Source of the DNA: Dyadobacter sp. CY347
GTDB taxonomy: Bacteria > Bacteroidota > Bacteroidia > Cytophagales > Spirosomataceae
Assembly (NCBI RefSeq): GCF_021502655.1
Contig: NZ_JAKFFT010000004.1
Location: forward strand, 992,001-1,056,000
Length of the DNA: 64,000 bases
Direction of reading: 5' to 3'
Below the pieces are notes generated by a model. The model made no database searches. It was not told the DNA's origin and saw only the letters and a list, made by a program, of their open reading frames with translations. Shown here piece after piece: positions 52,817-61,571 of the stretch (positions are counted from its first letter, which is position 1; the number at the start of each line of letters is the position of its first letter). The translations under genes and the position numbers were made by a program.

Positions 52817-53433
52817 GTTTGATTACAACATATTGCCATTTGTCGTCTGATCATTGTTCGGTTAATGGCGAAATCGTGGTAACGCGGGAAAAAGACGCTG
52901 CCGACAGTTGGTTCAAACAGATTTACAAAGAGCAGGAGATCGTTTATCCAAAGTTCTATAAAATGGATGCGCTGTCACAGGCCGGTTTCCTGGCTTCTGA
53001 ATTAATAAAACGTGCAAATCAGGGACTTACGGACAAGTATAAGGACGATGAAATTGCAATGTTGTTTGCAAACCAGTCATCCAGCGCAGATACGGACCTG
53101 CGATTTGTGCACTCTTATGAACTTAATGGGGCTCCAAGTCCTTCTTTGTTTGTTTACACTTTGCCCAACATTGTTTTGGGTGAAATAGCGATCAGAAACA
53201 AGTGGTTTGGCGAGAATATGTTCGCTGTTTTGCCTAAATTCGCCCCCGGTTTTTTCGTCGACTATGGACAGATTCTCCTGACGACCGGCGCCAAAGCAGT
53301 CCTTATCGGTTGGCTTGGGATTCTGGGTGACAATGTTGAAGTTTTCGTTGCGCTGGTAGAAAGCGAATCGGAAGGCGGCATGGATTTCAATAGTGAAAAT
53401 CTGTTGAAACTCGCGGATCTGAGCCACGCGTAA
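52813..53433 (+). CDS. Beta-ketoacyl synthase-like partner (chain length factor type)
   Basis: A 206-residue protein resembling the N-terminal domain family of ketosynthase-like chain length factors. Seen: the segment FYKMDALSQAGFLASELI, EIAMLFANQSSSADTDLRF, and PSLFVYTLPNIVLGEIAIRNKW, which resembles the SxSLHN-type stretch of ApeC-like proteins. No catalytic His-His pair is present and the only cysteines (Cys8, Cys15) are N-terminal, so it cannot condense alone. It is coupled by ATGA overlap to the ketosynthase at 51734, suggesting they form a heterodimer. Confidence 0.75.
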   Translation: MSLITTYCHLSSDHCSVNGEIVVTREKDAADSWFKQIYKEQEIVYPKFYKMDALSQAGFLASELIKRANQGLTDKYKDDEIAMLFANQSSSADTDLRFVHSYELNGAPSPSLFVYTLPNIVLGEIAIRNKWFGENMFAVLPKFAPGFFVDYGQILLTTGAKAVLIGWLGILGDNVEVFVALVESESEGGMDFNSENLLKLADLSHA

Positions 53434-53468
53434 AGACCCGAAAAATTAAGTATACACATTAATCGACA

Positions 53469-53729
53469 ATGGATAATTTAAAGGAAGACCTTAAAAATCA
53501 GATTATAGAGCAGTTGAATCTCGAAGATATCACACCGGCCGACATTGCGGACGATGTGCTGCTTTTCGACGACGGAGGTCTGGGACTTGATTCTATCGAT
53601 GCGCTTGAACTGATCGTTTTGCTCGAAAAATACCATGGCATCCAGGTGATTAACCCGGAAGAAGGCAAGGTGGCTTTCAAGTCAATTAATACAATGGCTG
53701 AATATATCCGTAACAGGAAAGTCGAATAA
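53469..53729 (+). CDS. Second acyl carrier protein of the locus
   Basis: An 86-residue ACP. The phosphopantetheine serine is in GGLGLDSIDALELIVLLEK (about residues 37-55). It differs clearly from the first ACP (ITPADIADDVLLFDDG N-terminal to the site). It may carry a different intermediate, such as the coumaroyl starter or the finished chain for acyl transfer. It lies ten bases ahead of the third ketosynthase. Confidence 0.92.
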   Translation: MDNLKEDLKNQIIEQLNLEDITPADIADDVLLFDDGGLGLDSIDALELIVLLEKYHGIQVINPEEGKVAFKSINTMAEYIRNRKVE

Positions 53730-53738
53730 AAATATCAA

Positions 53739-54923
53739 ATGGGCGTCCGAATAACCGGTATGGGCATTGTTTCTGCAATTGGGCTGACTGTTGCAGAAAA
53801 TTTGCAGGCGCTGACAGAAAGCAGGTCGGGAATAGGACCTGTGCAATATCTGGAAGAGTCGGAAGGGCTGCTGGTGGGAGAGGTGAAAATGTCCAACGAA
53901 GCATTGCGACAAGAACTGGACATTGCCCCAAAAGGCATTTCGCGCACCTCGTTGTTGGGATTAAAAGCCGCAAAAGAAGCCTGGGGAGACAATCAGCATA
54001 ATAGCAGACTCCGGACCGGCATTATTTCCGCAACCTCCGTCGGCGGAATGGATAGGACAGAAGATTTTTATAAAACCTATCTTGGCAACAACAATCCTGA
54101 CTTCAACATTCTGAAAACCCATGATAGCGGAAGCACCACCGAGCGAATTGCCGCTGAATTAGGCATTTCCGGATACATTAACACGCTTTCAACGGCTTGC
54201 TCGTCAGGTGCTAATGCCATTATGCTGGGAGCAAGGATGCTTTTGAATGGAAAGCTGGACCGGGTTCTCGTGGGAGGTTCGGATGCGTTAACCAAATTTA
54301 CAATCAACGGTTTTCGCTCGTTAATGATCTATGATGACCAATGGTGCAGGCCGTTTGATGATAGCCGAAGCGGGTTAAATCTGGGCGAAGGCGCTGCTTT
54401 TCTATTAATGGAAAACGAAAAGAGCATCGGCATTTCCGGAAATAAAACGATAGGATTTGTGAATGGCTGGGCCAATGCGGCCGATGCATATCACCAAACT
54501 GCTTCTTCACCGGAAGGAAAAGGCGCTACGCTCGCCATAACAAACGCTTTGGCCCAGTCTGGTATCGCATTATCGGACATTTCTTACATTAATGCACATG
54601 GGACGGGCACAAAAAATAATGATCTATCAGAATCCGTTGCGCTCACGAACGTTTTCGGTGAGCATATACCAGCATTCAGCTCTACAAAGCCATTTACAGG
54701 GCATACATTGGCCGCAGCAGGCGCTATTGAAGCTGTTTTTTCAATCCTGGCCATTCAGCATAACCTGATATTCCCAAACCTGAATTACCAGACACCGATT
54801 GTGGAAACCGGTTTGAATCCCGCTGTTACCCTGCAAAGTGAGACTCCTGTGACGGCTGTTGTATCTAATTCTTTTGGTTTCGGAGGGAATAATTCCTCGC
54901 TGGTATTTTCAAACCACATTTAA
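53739..54923 (+). CDS. Beta-ketoacyl-ACP synthase, third of the locus
   Basis: A 394-residue KAS II-type enzyme. Catalytic Cys154 (STACSSGAN), His287 (NAHGTGT) and His322 (TGHTLAAAGAIE) are present; the QWCRPFDDSRSGLNLGEGAAFLLME loop and NSFGFGGNNSSL ending fit the family. It likely shares the elongation work with the ketosynthases at 48318 and 51734, perhaps at a different chain length. It is followed by the second Cys-less KS-like gene. Confidence 0.94.
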   Translation: MGVRITGMGIVSAIGLTVAENLQALTESRSGIGPVQYLEESEGLLVGEVKMSNEALRQELDIAPKGISRTSLLGLKAAKEAWGDNQHNSRLRTGIISATSVGGMDRTEDFYKTYLGNNNPDFNILKTHDSGSTTERIAAELGISGYINTLSTACSSGANAIMLGARMLLNGKLDRVLVGGSDALTKFTINGFRSLMIYDDQWCRPFDDSRSGLNLGEGAAFLLMENEKSIGISGNKTIGFVNGWANAADAYHQTASSPEGKGATLAITNALAQSGIALSDISYINAHGTGTKNNDLSESVALTNVFGEHIPAFSSTKPFTGHTLAAAGAIEAVFSILAIQHNLIFPNLNYQTPIVETGLNPAVTLQSETPVTAVVSNSFGFGGNNSSLVFSNHI

Positions 54924-54949
54924 TTCAAACTCAACAAAGCTTTTAATAG

Positions 54950-55915
54950 TTGTATTACATTTCTGCCGCATCCTCCATCACGCATCAGCCGACATTTCAA
55001 AATGTTGGTTTTTCTGCCGTTATAGAACCGCTGAGAGAATCTTCTGTGCTTCTAAACCCGGATTACAAAGGGTTTATTGATGCAGGACTTTTACGTAGGA
55101 TGAGCAAAATTTTGCGGATGTCAGTCGCTTGTGCAAAAGATTGTATTTCTCAGGCAGAGATTGAACAACCGGGCGCAATCATCGTTGGAACGGGATTAGG
55201 CTGTCTTTTGGACACTGAAAAGTTTCTTAACAATGTTTTGACAATCGAAGGCCTGCTTCCGCCCACTGCCTTCATCCAATCGACGCACAATACAATGGCC
55301 GGGCAAATTTCGCTCAGCATTGGCAATCACGGGTACAATATGACCCATACGCAAAACACGCTGTCGTTTGAAAATGCGCTGCTGGATGCCATGCTACTTC
55401 TAGACGAACACGGAGACAACATTCTGGTTGGTGCCGCTGACGAAGCCATAGAGTTTTTAAACGAAATTTCCGGCAAACTCCATTTTCAACTGACCCATCC
55501 GATCACTTCCGGGGCATCTTTTTTTATACTCTCAAATGTAAAAAATGTGAATCCATTGGCGTGTGTGAAGGATTCGAGGGCGATAGGCTTGGTACAGCAT
55601 GTCGGTAGTGAGGTTCATGCTTTTTTGAAAGAAAATGAATTGAATGCCGAAGATTTAGATTTGGTGCTTTTTTCAGGCGTTGGCGGGCATATCTCTGGCG
55701 GTGTTGAGGACGTCTTTGAAAATTTAGGGATTGCCGAAAATAAATCGCATAATTACCTGACTTACTCGGGCATTTATCCAACAACCTCCGCATTTGCCTT
55801 ACATTTGGCCATTGATAAAATGAAAACCGACAAATCGCTCAGAAATGTGCTGATTTGCAATACATTCATTCAAAGTAACCTGGGGTTGACACTCTTGCAA
55901 TCGATTGAAGCATAA
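54950..55915 (+). CDS. Ketosynthase-like protein lacking the active-site cysteine (paralogue of the gene at 38207)
   Basis: A 321-residue KS-fold protein starting at TTG 54950; the start is supported by alignment with the protein encoded at 38207 from its first residue. The shared blocks are GLLRRMSK (ALLRRMGK in the paralogue), FIQSTHNTMAGQISL (FVQSTPNAVAGNLAL) and YNMTHTQNTLSFENALLDAM at the nucleophile region, which again has no cysteine. It is probably a non-catalytic partner of a ketosynthase. Its end overlaps the start of the next gene. Function is not established. Confidence 0.82.
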   Translation: MYYISAASSITHQPTFQNVGFSAVIEPLRESSVLLNPDYKGFIDAGLLRRMSKILRMSVACAKDCISQAEIEQPGAIIVGTGLGCLLDTEKFLNNVLTIEGLLPPTAFIQSTHNTMAGQISLSIGNHGYNMTHTQNTLSFENALLDAMLLLDEHGDNILVGAADEAIEFLNEISGKLHFQLTHPITSGASFFILSNVKNVNPLACVKDSRAIGLVQHVGSEVHAFLKENELNAEDLDLVLFSGVGGHISGGVEDVFENLGIAENKSHNYLTYSGIYPTTSAFALHLAIDKMKTDKSLRNVLICNTFIQSNLGLTLLQSIEA

Positions 55916-56669
55916 CATTGTTACCGGAACCGCCATTACTGTTTTTGCACTCAGCGGGATCATCTTCTGGGAAACGGGCTTCGTATGGTTGGTTTTTATT
56001 GCAATCGCACTAGCCTATCTCGCAGTTACAGCATACGGTTCATTTAAGATCCAGGCCAATTATTTCCTGAAATCAATTAATACGGGGAAGCGAAAGTCTA
56101 TCGCGCTTACATTCGACGATGGGCCCGATCCTGAAACTACGCCGAAAATCCTGGACATTTTAAGAGAAAAGGGGGTAAAGGCAACGTTTTTTGTTATCGG
56201 AAAAAAGGCCGAGAAATATCCCGAATTGCTTCGCCGCATCGATGAGGAAGGCCATATAGTCGCCAATCATTCGTACAGTCACCACACCATGATCGCGTTT
56301 TTCTCGCAGGAAAACCTGGCCAGGGACCTGGAACATTGCACGAATGTTATTACTGAGATTCTTGGAAAAACACCAAAATTTTACCGGCCTCCTTTCGGCG
56401 TAACCAATCCGCGTTATGCACGTGTTTTACGGGAGCTGAAACTGAATTCTATTGGCTGGTCGGTGAGGAGCCTGGATACAAAAGCGCAGAATAAGTATGA
56501 AATTATTAATCGGGTCATGTCGAAATTAAAGGCCAGGGACATCGTTTTGTTGCATGATAACCGCAAAGTTACAGCCGATTCCATGGAAGACCTGATTGAA
56601 CATTGTTTGCAGAAAGGTCTGAAAATCGAGCCGCTTTCCAAGATGATCCAAAAGGAACCGTATGAGTAG
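55905..56669 (+). CDS. NodB-fold polysaccharide deacetylase
   Basis: A 254-residue CE4 enzyme starting at TTG 55905, overlapping the KS-like gene by 11 bases. Residues about 8-48 contain two membrane segments. The NodB domain (about 62-245) has the metal and catalytic motifs SIALTFDDGPDPETTP, HSYSHH, YRPPFG, and IVLLHDNR. It would remove acetyl groups from a sugar polymer or glycolipid. Its place between pigment genes suggests a role in modifying a sugar or envelope partner of the pigment, but it may be a passenger. Confidence 0.88.
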   Translation: MKHNIVTGTAITVFALSGIIFWETGFVWLVFIAIALAYLAVTAYGSFKIQANYFLKSINTGKRKSIALTFDDGPDPETTPKILDILREKGVKATFFVIGKKAEKYPELLRRIDEEGHIVANHSYSHHTMIAFFSQENLARDLEHCTNVITEILGKTPKFYRPPFGVTNPRYARVLRELKLNSIGWSVRSLDTKAQNKYEIINRVMSKLKARDIVLLHDNRKVTADSMEDLIEHCLQKGLKIEPLSKMIQKEPYE

Positions 56670-57291
56670 ATTTAGTTTATTGTTCATTGCACTATGCCTT
56701 ATAGTTGTCGGTGCGCGCGGACAGGCGTTCAAGCCATCACCAAATCCTGAAAAGGTTTTTCAAGATCTGCGCAATGCCTCACAGGCAGTGAATTCTATTC
56801 AGGCGGCTTTTACGGAAGAAAAATTTTTAGCTGTTTTGAAAGATCCAGAGCAGTCGTCGGGTCATTTTTATTACGAGAAAAATGACAAGATGCGTTGGGA
56901 GCAAAAGACACCAGTTAAATACGTAATATTAATTAACGGTGATAAATTACGCGTCCAGGAGGCTGGAAAGGAGAAAAATGTGGGCCAGGCTGGAAGAATG
57001 GCAGCCCAGATCAAAGAGCTGATGATGGGACTTGTGAATGGTGATTTCCAGCAAAACAAAGCATTTGCACAAACCTGCATGGAAAGTCCAGACCAGTATA
57101 TGATCGTGCTGACGCCTATCAGCCGCAGGTTAAAAAATATCTACTCCAAGATCACAATGGTTTTTCCTAAGAACACATTGCATTTAAAGGAACTGTCGTT
57201 TTTTGAGAAAGGCGGCGATAAGAGTGTGATGAAGTTTCAGAATGAAAAATTCAATCGACCGATAGACGATAACCTTTTTATCAATTTATAA
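56662..57291 (+). CDS. LolA-like outer membrane lipoprotein carrier
   Basis: A 209-residue periplasmic protein with a signal peptide (about residues 1-20, LLFIALCLIVVGARGQ). The open beta-barrel of LolA is suggested by SIQAAFTEEKFLAVLKDPEQSSGHFYYEKNDKMRWEQKTPVKYVILINGDKLRVQ and ITMVFPKNTLHLKELSF. Copies inside aryl-polyene loci are thought to shuttle the lipidic pigment across the periplasm rather than lipoproteins. It overlaps the deacetylase gene by eight bases. Confidence 0.9.
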   Translation: MSRFSLLFIALCLIVVGARGQAFKPSPNPEKVFQDLRNASQAVNSIQAAFTEEKFLAVLKDPEQSSGHFYYEKNDKMRWEQKTPVKYVILINGDKLRVQEAGKEKNVGQAGRMAAQIKELMMGLVNGDFQQNKAFAQTCMESPDQYMIVLTPISRRLKNIYSKITMVFPKNTLHLKELSFFEKGGDKSVMKFQNEKFNRPIDDNLFINL

Positions 57292-57305
57292 TTACTATTT
57301 CCAAC

Positions 57306-57662
57306 ATGTTTGCCAATAGCCTTTACTTCGTTACCAGCGCCGAAATGACCCCGGACGGCATCGTTTCTGAAATAAGGATCAATGGAGAGCATGCCATATT
57401 TGAAGGTCATTTTCCCGGCGCGCCCGTTACGCCGGGCGTTGTGCAATTACAAATTGTAAAAGAACTGTTGGAAGCACATTTGGGCAGTAAGTTAGTCATG
57501 AAATCCATGCGGTCCGGTAAGTTCTTGGAAGTGCTCAATCCCCGGGAAAATCCAAACTTGCGCATCAACATTAAATATAAGCGGTCCGAAGTGTTCGAGG
57601 TTGTTGCTTCGGGAGAGGACAATGGTAAGGTTTTTTTTAAAATGCAGGCAAGCTATCTTTAA
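57306..57662 (+). CDS. Small hotdog dehydratase (FabZ/ApeI-like)
   Basis: A 118-residue hotdog protein with the FabZ-type motif EGHFPGAPVTPGVVQLQIVKELLE (about residues 33-56), where His35 is the catalytic histidine. It retains the HFP that the other dehydratase candidate (50869) lacks. It would dehydrate 3-hydroxyacyl intermediates to the conjugated polyene. It lies between the LolA-like gene and the GT2-DUF2062 gene. Confidence 0.9.
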   Translation: MFANSLYFVTSAEMTPDGIVSEIRINGEHAIFEGHFPGAPVTPGVVQLQIVKELLEAHLGSKLVMKSMRSGKFLEVLNPRENPNLRINIKYKRSEVFEVVASGEDNGKVFFKMQASYL

Positions 57663-57679
57663 CAGAACGTCCTTTTACA

Positions 57680-58834
57680 ATGACTTTACAGGACATCAAT
57701 TGCTGCATCATTGTTCCTACCTATAATAATATCAACACATTAGGCCGTGTAATTGACTCCCTTCTTCCTTATTCCCAAAACCAGGATATCATCGTCATTA
57801 ATGACGGATCCACAGACGGAACAGCATCTTTGCTGGCTACATATGGCGACAAATTAACTGTTCTGGACAACGGCGTCAACCGAGGAAAGGGTTACTCGCT
57901 TCGCGCAGGTTTTAAGGAAGCATTAAGCCGAAATTATGACAATGCCATCAGCATTGATTCTGATGGCCAGCATCTTGCATCCGACATTCCGTTGTTTGTA
58001 GATGTTGCCCGAACAAATCCTGGCGCTGTGATCATGGGTTCTCGGGATATGGAGCAGGAAGGCGTGCCGGGGAAGAGCTCTTTTGGAAATAAATTTTCTA
58101 ACTTCTGGTTTAAATTCGAAACTGGCATCTCGCTTCCGGATACCCAGACGGGTTTTCGCCTTTATCCTTTACGCGAAATTGGAAAGATCAGGCTTTTTAC
58201 AACGAAGTTTGAAACGGAAATTGAAGTGCTGGTAAGGCTGGCATGGCGCAATGTCCCGATTGTTCCGGTGAAAATAAATGTGATTTATGACAAAAATGAG
58301 CGCGTCACACACTTTCGGCCGTTCAAAGATTTTACCAGGATCAGCATTCTCAATACATTCCTCGTAATCCTCACCTTGCTTTATTATTTGCCCAAAAGGC
58401 TGATCGGACAAATACGAAGAAAAGGACTTTGGAAGATTATCAGGGACGAGGCTGTTAAATCGGATGAGTCCAATTTTAGCAAGGCAAAATCCATTAGTTT
58501 CGGGTTTTTTATGGGCATTGTGCCGGTTTGGGGATTTCAGCTGCTTATCGGTATCCCTTTGTCCATTTATTTCAAGATGAATAAGGTGCTTTTCCTGGCC
58601 GCCGCCAATATCAGCATCCCGCCTTTTATTCCATTCATCATTTACGGGAGCTACAAATTTGGTGGACTGTTTTATCAAAACGGTGTACAACTCACTTCAT
58701 TTGAGAACCTTACGCTGAGTTCAATCCATGTAAATTTCGTACAATATTTTATCGGCGGCATTTTGCTGGCTGTTGTAACCGGATTGGCCGGCTTCCTGCT
58801 GACCTATCTTTTACTGGCCATTTTTCGCAGGTAA
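57680..58834 (+). CDS. Family 2 glycosyltransferase fused to DUF2062
   Basis: A 384-residue two-domain protein. Residues about 8-230 are a GT2 domain (CIIVPTYNNINTLGRVI, VINDGSTDGT, ISIDSDGQH, DTQTGFRLY), resembling dolichol-phosphate mannose synthase. Residues about 260-384 form a DUF2062 domain with membrane spans (SISFGFFMGIVPVWGFQLLIGIP, NISIPPFIPFIIYGSY). It likely glycosylates a lipid carrier or the pigment at the inner membrane. It ends the pigment operon; the next gene has its own promoter. Confidence 0.9.
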   Translation: MTLQDINCCIIVPTYNNINTLGRVIDSLLPYSQNQDIIVINDGSTDGTASLLATYGDKLTVLDNGVNRGKGYSLRAGFKEALSRNYDNAISIDSDGQHLASDIPLFVDVARTNPGAVIMGSRDMEQEGVPGKSSFGNKFSNFWFKFETGISLPDTQTGFRLYPLREIGKIRLFTTKFETEIEVLVRLAWRNVPIVPVKINVIYDKNERVTHFRPFKDFTRISILNTFLVILTLLYYLPKRLIGQIRRKGLWKIIRDEAVKSDESNFSKAKSISFGFFMGIVPVWGFQLLIGIPLSIYFKMNKVLFLAAANISIPPFIPFIIYGSYKFGGLFYQNGVQLTSFENLTLSSIHVNFVQYFIGGILLAVVTGLAGFLLTYLLLAIFRR

Positions 58835-58923
58835 CGCTACTTAGCCATCCCCGCGGCGGTTCTCTGATTCTATAAATTTTTATAAAATCTATACGAATTG
58901 ATCAAAAATAAGCGATTTCGGAT

Positions 58924-58953
58924 TTTGTTATGAGGTCCCATTCTCTATATTTA
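58924..58953 (+). promoter_or_regulatory. Promoter of the membrane pyrophosphatase gene
   Basis: TTTG (58924-58927), 18 bases, then TATATTTA (58946-58953), one mismatch from TAnnTTTG. Transcription start would be near 58960, leaving a 33-base leader. Confidence 0.5.
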
Positions 58954-58992
58954 CGAGATTTTAAAAACCTCTAACCTAATTTAGTTTATCGC

Positions 58993-61218
58993 ATGAGTAA
59001 CATTACCTATTTAGTGCCGGCTTTGGGCCTTGTTGGCTTGCTGGTTATGTTCTTCAAAAGAGGCTGGGTCGTCCGGCAGGACGGTGGAAGTCCTGAGATG
59101 AAAGAAATCGCGGACGCAATTGCAGATGGCGCCCTTGCCTTCCTGAAAGCCGAATGGCGTGTACTCATAGTATTTGGTATCATTGTTAGTATTTTACTCG
59201 GTTACTCAGGCACATTGGTTGAAAATTCCAGTGTCTTCATCGGCGTTTCATTTCTGATCGGTGCATTCATTTCTGCATTTGCAGGTTATATCGGGATGAA
59301 TATTGCGACAAAATCCAACGTTCGAACCACACAGGCGGCTCGCACAAGCCTTACCAAAGCGCTGGAAGTGTCATTCACCGGCGGTTCCGTGATGGGCATT
59401 GGCGTAGCGAGTTTGGCCGTAATTGGTTTGGGCGGTTTGTTTATCATTCTATATCATTTTTTTGTTGGCGACAGCACGGATGTCAATGGGCTGGGCATGG
59501 AAAAAGTGCTCGAGGTGCTTGCCGGATTTTCGCTGGGCGCTGAGTCTATCGCCCTTTTTGCACGTGTAGGCGGTGGGATTTATACAAAAGCTGCCGACGT
59601 TGGCGCTGACCTTGTAGGAAAAGTGGAAGCCGGAATTCCGGAAGACGATCCAAGAAACCCTGCAACGATCGCCGACAATGTGGGTGATAATGTGGGTGAC
59701 GTGGCGGGTATGGGAGCCGATTTATTCGGTTCATATGTAGCAACAATTTTGGCAACCATGGTTCTGGGCCGTGAAATCATTTCCCAGGGAACAGACAATT
59801 TTGGTGGCATAGCACCGATTTTGCTCCCTATGGTCATCGCCGGAATGGGTTTAATCGCTTCGATCATCGGCATGCTGCTGGTGCGTGTTAAAAATGACCA
59901 GGGAAATGTACAGGGCGCTTTGAACCTGGGCAACTGGGCCTCTATCATTATCGTTCTGATCGTTAGCTACCCGCTCACATTGTGGATGTTACCCGAAGGA
60001 ACATTAACCATTCGTGGCGTCGATTTCACAGCGCTGGATGTTTTCTGGGCAATTTTGCTTGGATCAATTGTCGGCGCGATCATGTCAATGGTGACGGAAT
60101 ATTATACGGCTATGGGCAAAAGACCTGTTCAATCGATTGTAAATCAATCCTCAACGGGTCACGCAACCAACATTATCGGCGGACTTTCAGTGGGTATGGA
60201 ATCTACGGTGATCCCGACATTGGTTTTGGCAGCCGGGATTTACATCAGTTATGAATTTGCAGGTTTATATGGTGTCGCAATTGCTGCCGCCGGAATGATG
60301 GCGACAACTGCCATGCAATTGGCCATCGACGCATTTGGCCCGATTGCGGATAACGCGGGTGGAATTGCCGAGATGGCACATTTGCCGGAAGAAGTTCGCG
60401 GTCGGACGGATATTCTGGATGCTGTGGGTAACACTACTGCTGCTTCCGGAAAAGGTTTTGCCATCGCTTCCGCCGCGCTTACTTCGCTTGCGCTTTTTGC
60501 TGCATTCTGTGGTGTAGCAGGCATCAATTCGATTGATATTTACAAGGCCAATGTGCTGGCAGGCTTGTTCGTTGGCGCCATGATCCCGTTCATTTTCTCT
60601 TCTCTGGCCATTGCAGCCGTGGGTCGTGCTGCTATGAAAATGGTTGAGGAAGTGCGCAGGCAGTTCCGCGAAATTCCAGGCATTATGGAGGGCACTGCCA
60701 AGCCGGAATATGATAAATGTGTGGCTATTTCTACGCAGGCGTCTATCCGCGAAATGGTTGCACCTGGACTTATCGCATTGATTGTTCCTGTCCTGGTTGG
60801 TTTTCTTTTTGGGCCGGAAGTTTTGGGAGGAACATTGGCTGGGGTTACAGTTTCAGGTGTTTTAATGGGTATTTTTCAAAACAATGCGGGCGGTGCCTGG
60901 GATAATGCGAAAAAATCTTTTGAAAAAGGCGCTGTTATCAACGGCGAAACATTCTACAAAAAGTCAGAGCCACACAAGGCAGCCGTTACCGGAGACACAG
61001 TAGGGGACCCATTTAAAGATACATCAGGCCCATCGATGAACATTCTCATCAAGCTCATGTCCATAGTGTCCCTGGTAATCGCCCCCCACATCGCCGTAGA
61101 TAAAGCAGATTTGGAAGGGAATGTAAAAGCAAAAGAAATTCAAGTAACAACCGCGCATGTTGCAACTGTTGAAAGCCAGGATCATGTTGCTGTTTTTCCT
61201 GTGAAGAAAATTAAATAG
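58993..61218 (+). CDS. hppA: Membrane-bound proton- or sodium-translocating pyrophosphatase
   Basis: A 741-residue, about 16-span ion pump that couples PPi hydrolysis to H+ (or Na+) export. Diagnostic motifs: [19 protein letters not shown] with [36 protein letters not shown] (substrate and Mg sites, about residues 196-250), [13 protein letters not shown], and [10 protein letters not shown] (479-488). Ala483 in the last motif is the form found in K+-dependent enzymes; the K+-independent type has Lys there. The C-terminus [19 protein letters not shown] is complete. H+ versus Na+ preference cannot be told. A strong terminator follows. Confidence 0.96.
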   Translation: MSNITYLVPALGLVGLLVMFFKRGWVVRQDGGSPEMKEIADAIADGALAFLKAEWRVLIVFGIIVSILLGYSGTLVENSSVFIGVSFLIGAFISAFAGYIGMNIATKSNVRTTQAARTSLTKALEVSFTGGSVMGIGVASLAVIGLGGLFIILYHFFVGDSTDVNGLGMEKVLEVLAGFSLGAESIALFARVGGGIYTKAADVGADLVGKVEAGIPEDDPRNPATIADNVGDNVGDVAGMGADLFGSYVATILATMVLGREIISQGTDNFGGIAPILLPMVIAGMGLIASIIGMLLVRVKNDQGNVQGALNLGNWASIIIVLIVSYPLTLWMLPEGTLTIRGVDFTALDVFWAILLGSIVGAIMSMVTEYYTAMGKRPVQSIVNQSSTGHATNIIGGLSVGMESTVIPTLVLAAGIYISYEFAGLYGVAIAAAGMMATTAMQLAIDAFGPIADNAGGIAEMAHLPEEVRGRTDILDAVGNTTAASGKGFAIASAALTSLALFAAFCGVAGINSIDIYKANVLAGLFVGAMIPFIFSSLAIAAVGRAAMKMVEEVRRQFREIPGIMEGTAKPEYDKCVAISTQASIREMVAPGLIALIVPVLVGFLFGPEVLGGTLAGVTVSGVLMGIFQNNAGGAWDNAKKSFEKGAVINGETFYKKSEPHKAAVTGDTVGDPFKDTSGPSMNILIKLMSIVSLVIAPHIAVDKADLEGNVKAKEIQVTTAHVATVESQDHVAVFPVKKIK

Positions 61219-61244
61219 TAAATCGAATCGCTTCATTTTCCAAC

Positions 61245-61275
61245 CGCCCGGCAGTAATTTGCCGGGCGATTTTTT
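61245..61275 (+). terminator. Terminator of the pyrophosphatase gene
   Basis: A 9-bp perfect stem, CGCCCGGCA with TGCCGGGCG, around a 6-base loop, followed by ATTTTTT. Confidence 0.9.
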
Positions 61276-61355
61276 GTTATCATGCTATACAATGGTGCAC
61301 GCAATTTATTTGTTTCTCCAAATGTTAATAGTTAAATTGGTAAAAAGTTACCGTC

Positions 61356-61571
61356 ATGGAAGTACTTACGATCGAACTGACAAACCCAAAAGCTAAGCGC
61401 TTGATTGATGATTTGGCTGACCTAGGGCTAATATCCATCATGAAAGCAAAACCATCCTGGAATGAACGCTGGGATGCTTTTTCCAGCGAGTTGCCAGATA
61501 CAAATGACGTTTCGGAAGAGGATATTCTTGATGAAATTTCCGATGTAAGGAAAAATCGCTCGAATCTGTGA
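61356..61571 (+). CDS. Antitoxin of a PIN-domain toxin-antitoxin pair
   Basis: A 71-residue acidic protein. The N-terminal MEVLTIELTNPKAKRLIDDLADLGLI resembles the DNA-binding beta-alpha start of short antitoxins, and the C-terminal acidic tail (PDTNDVSEEDILDEISDV) would wrap the toxin. The last four bases overlap the toxin start (GTGA), typical of these pairs. I recognise it mainly by context and architecture. Confidence 0.8.
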   Translation: MEVLTIELTNPKAKRLIDDLADLGLISIMKAKPSWNERWDAFSSELPDTNDVSEEDILDEISDVRKNRSNL

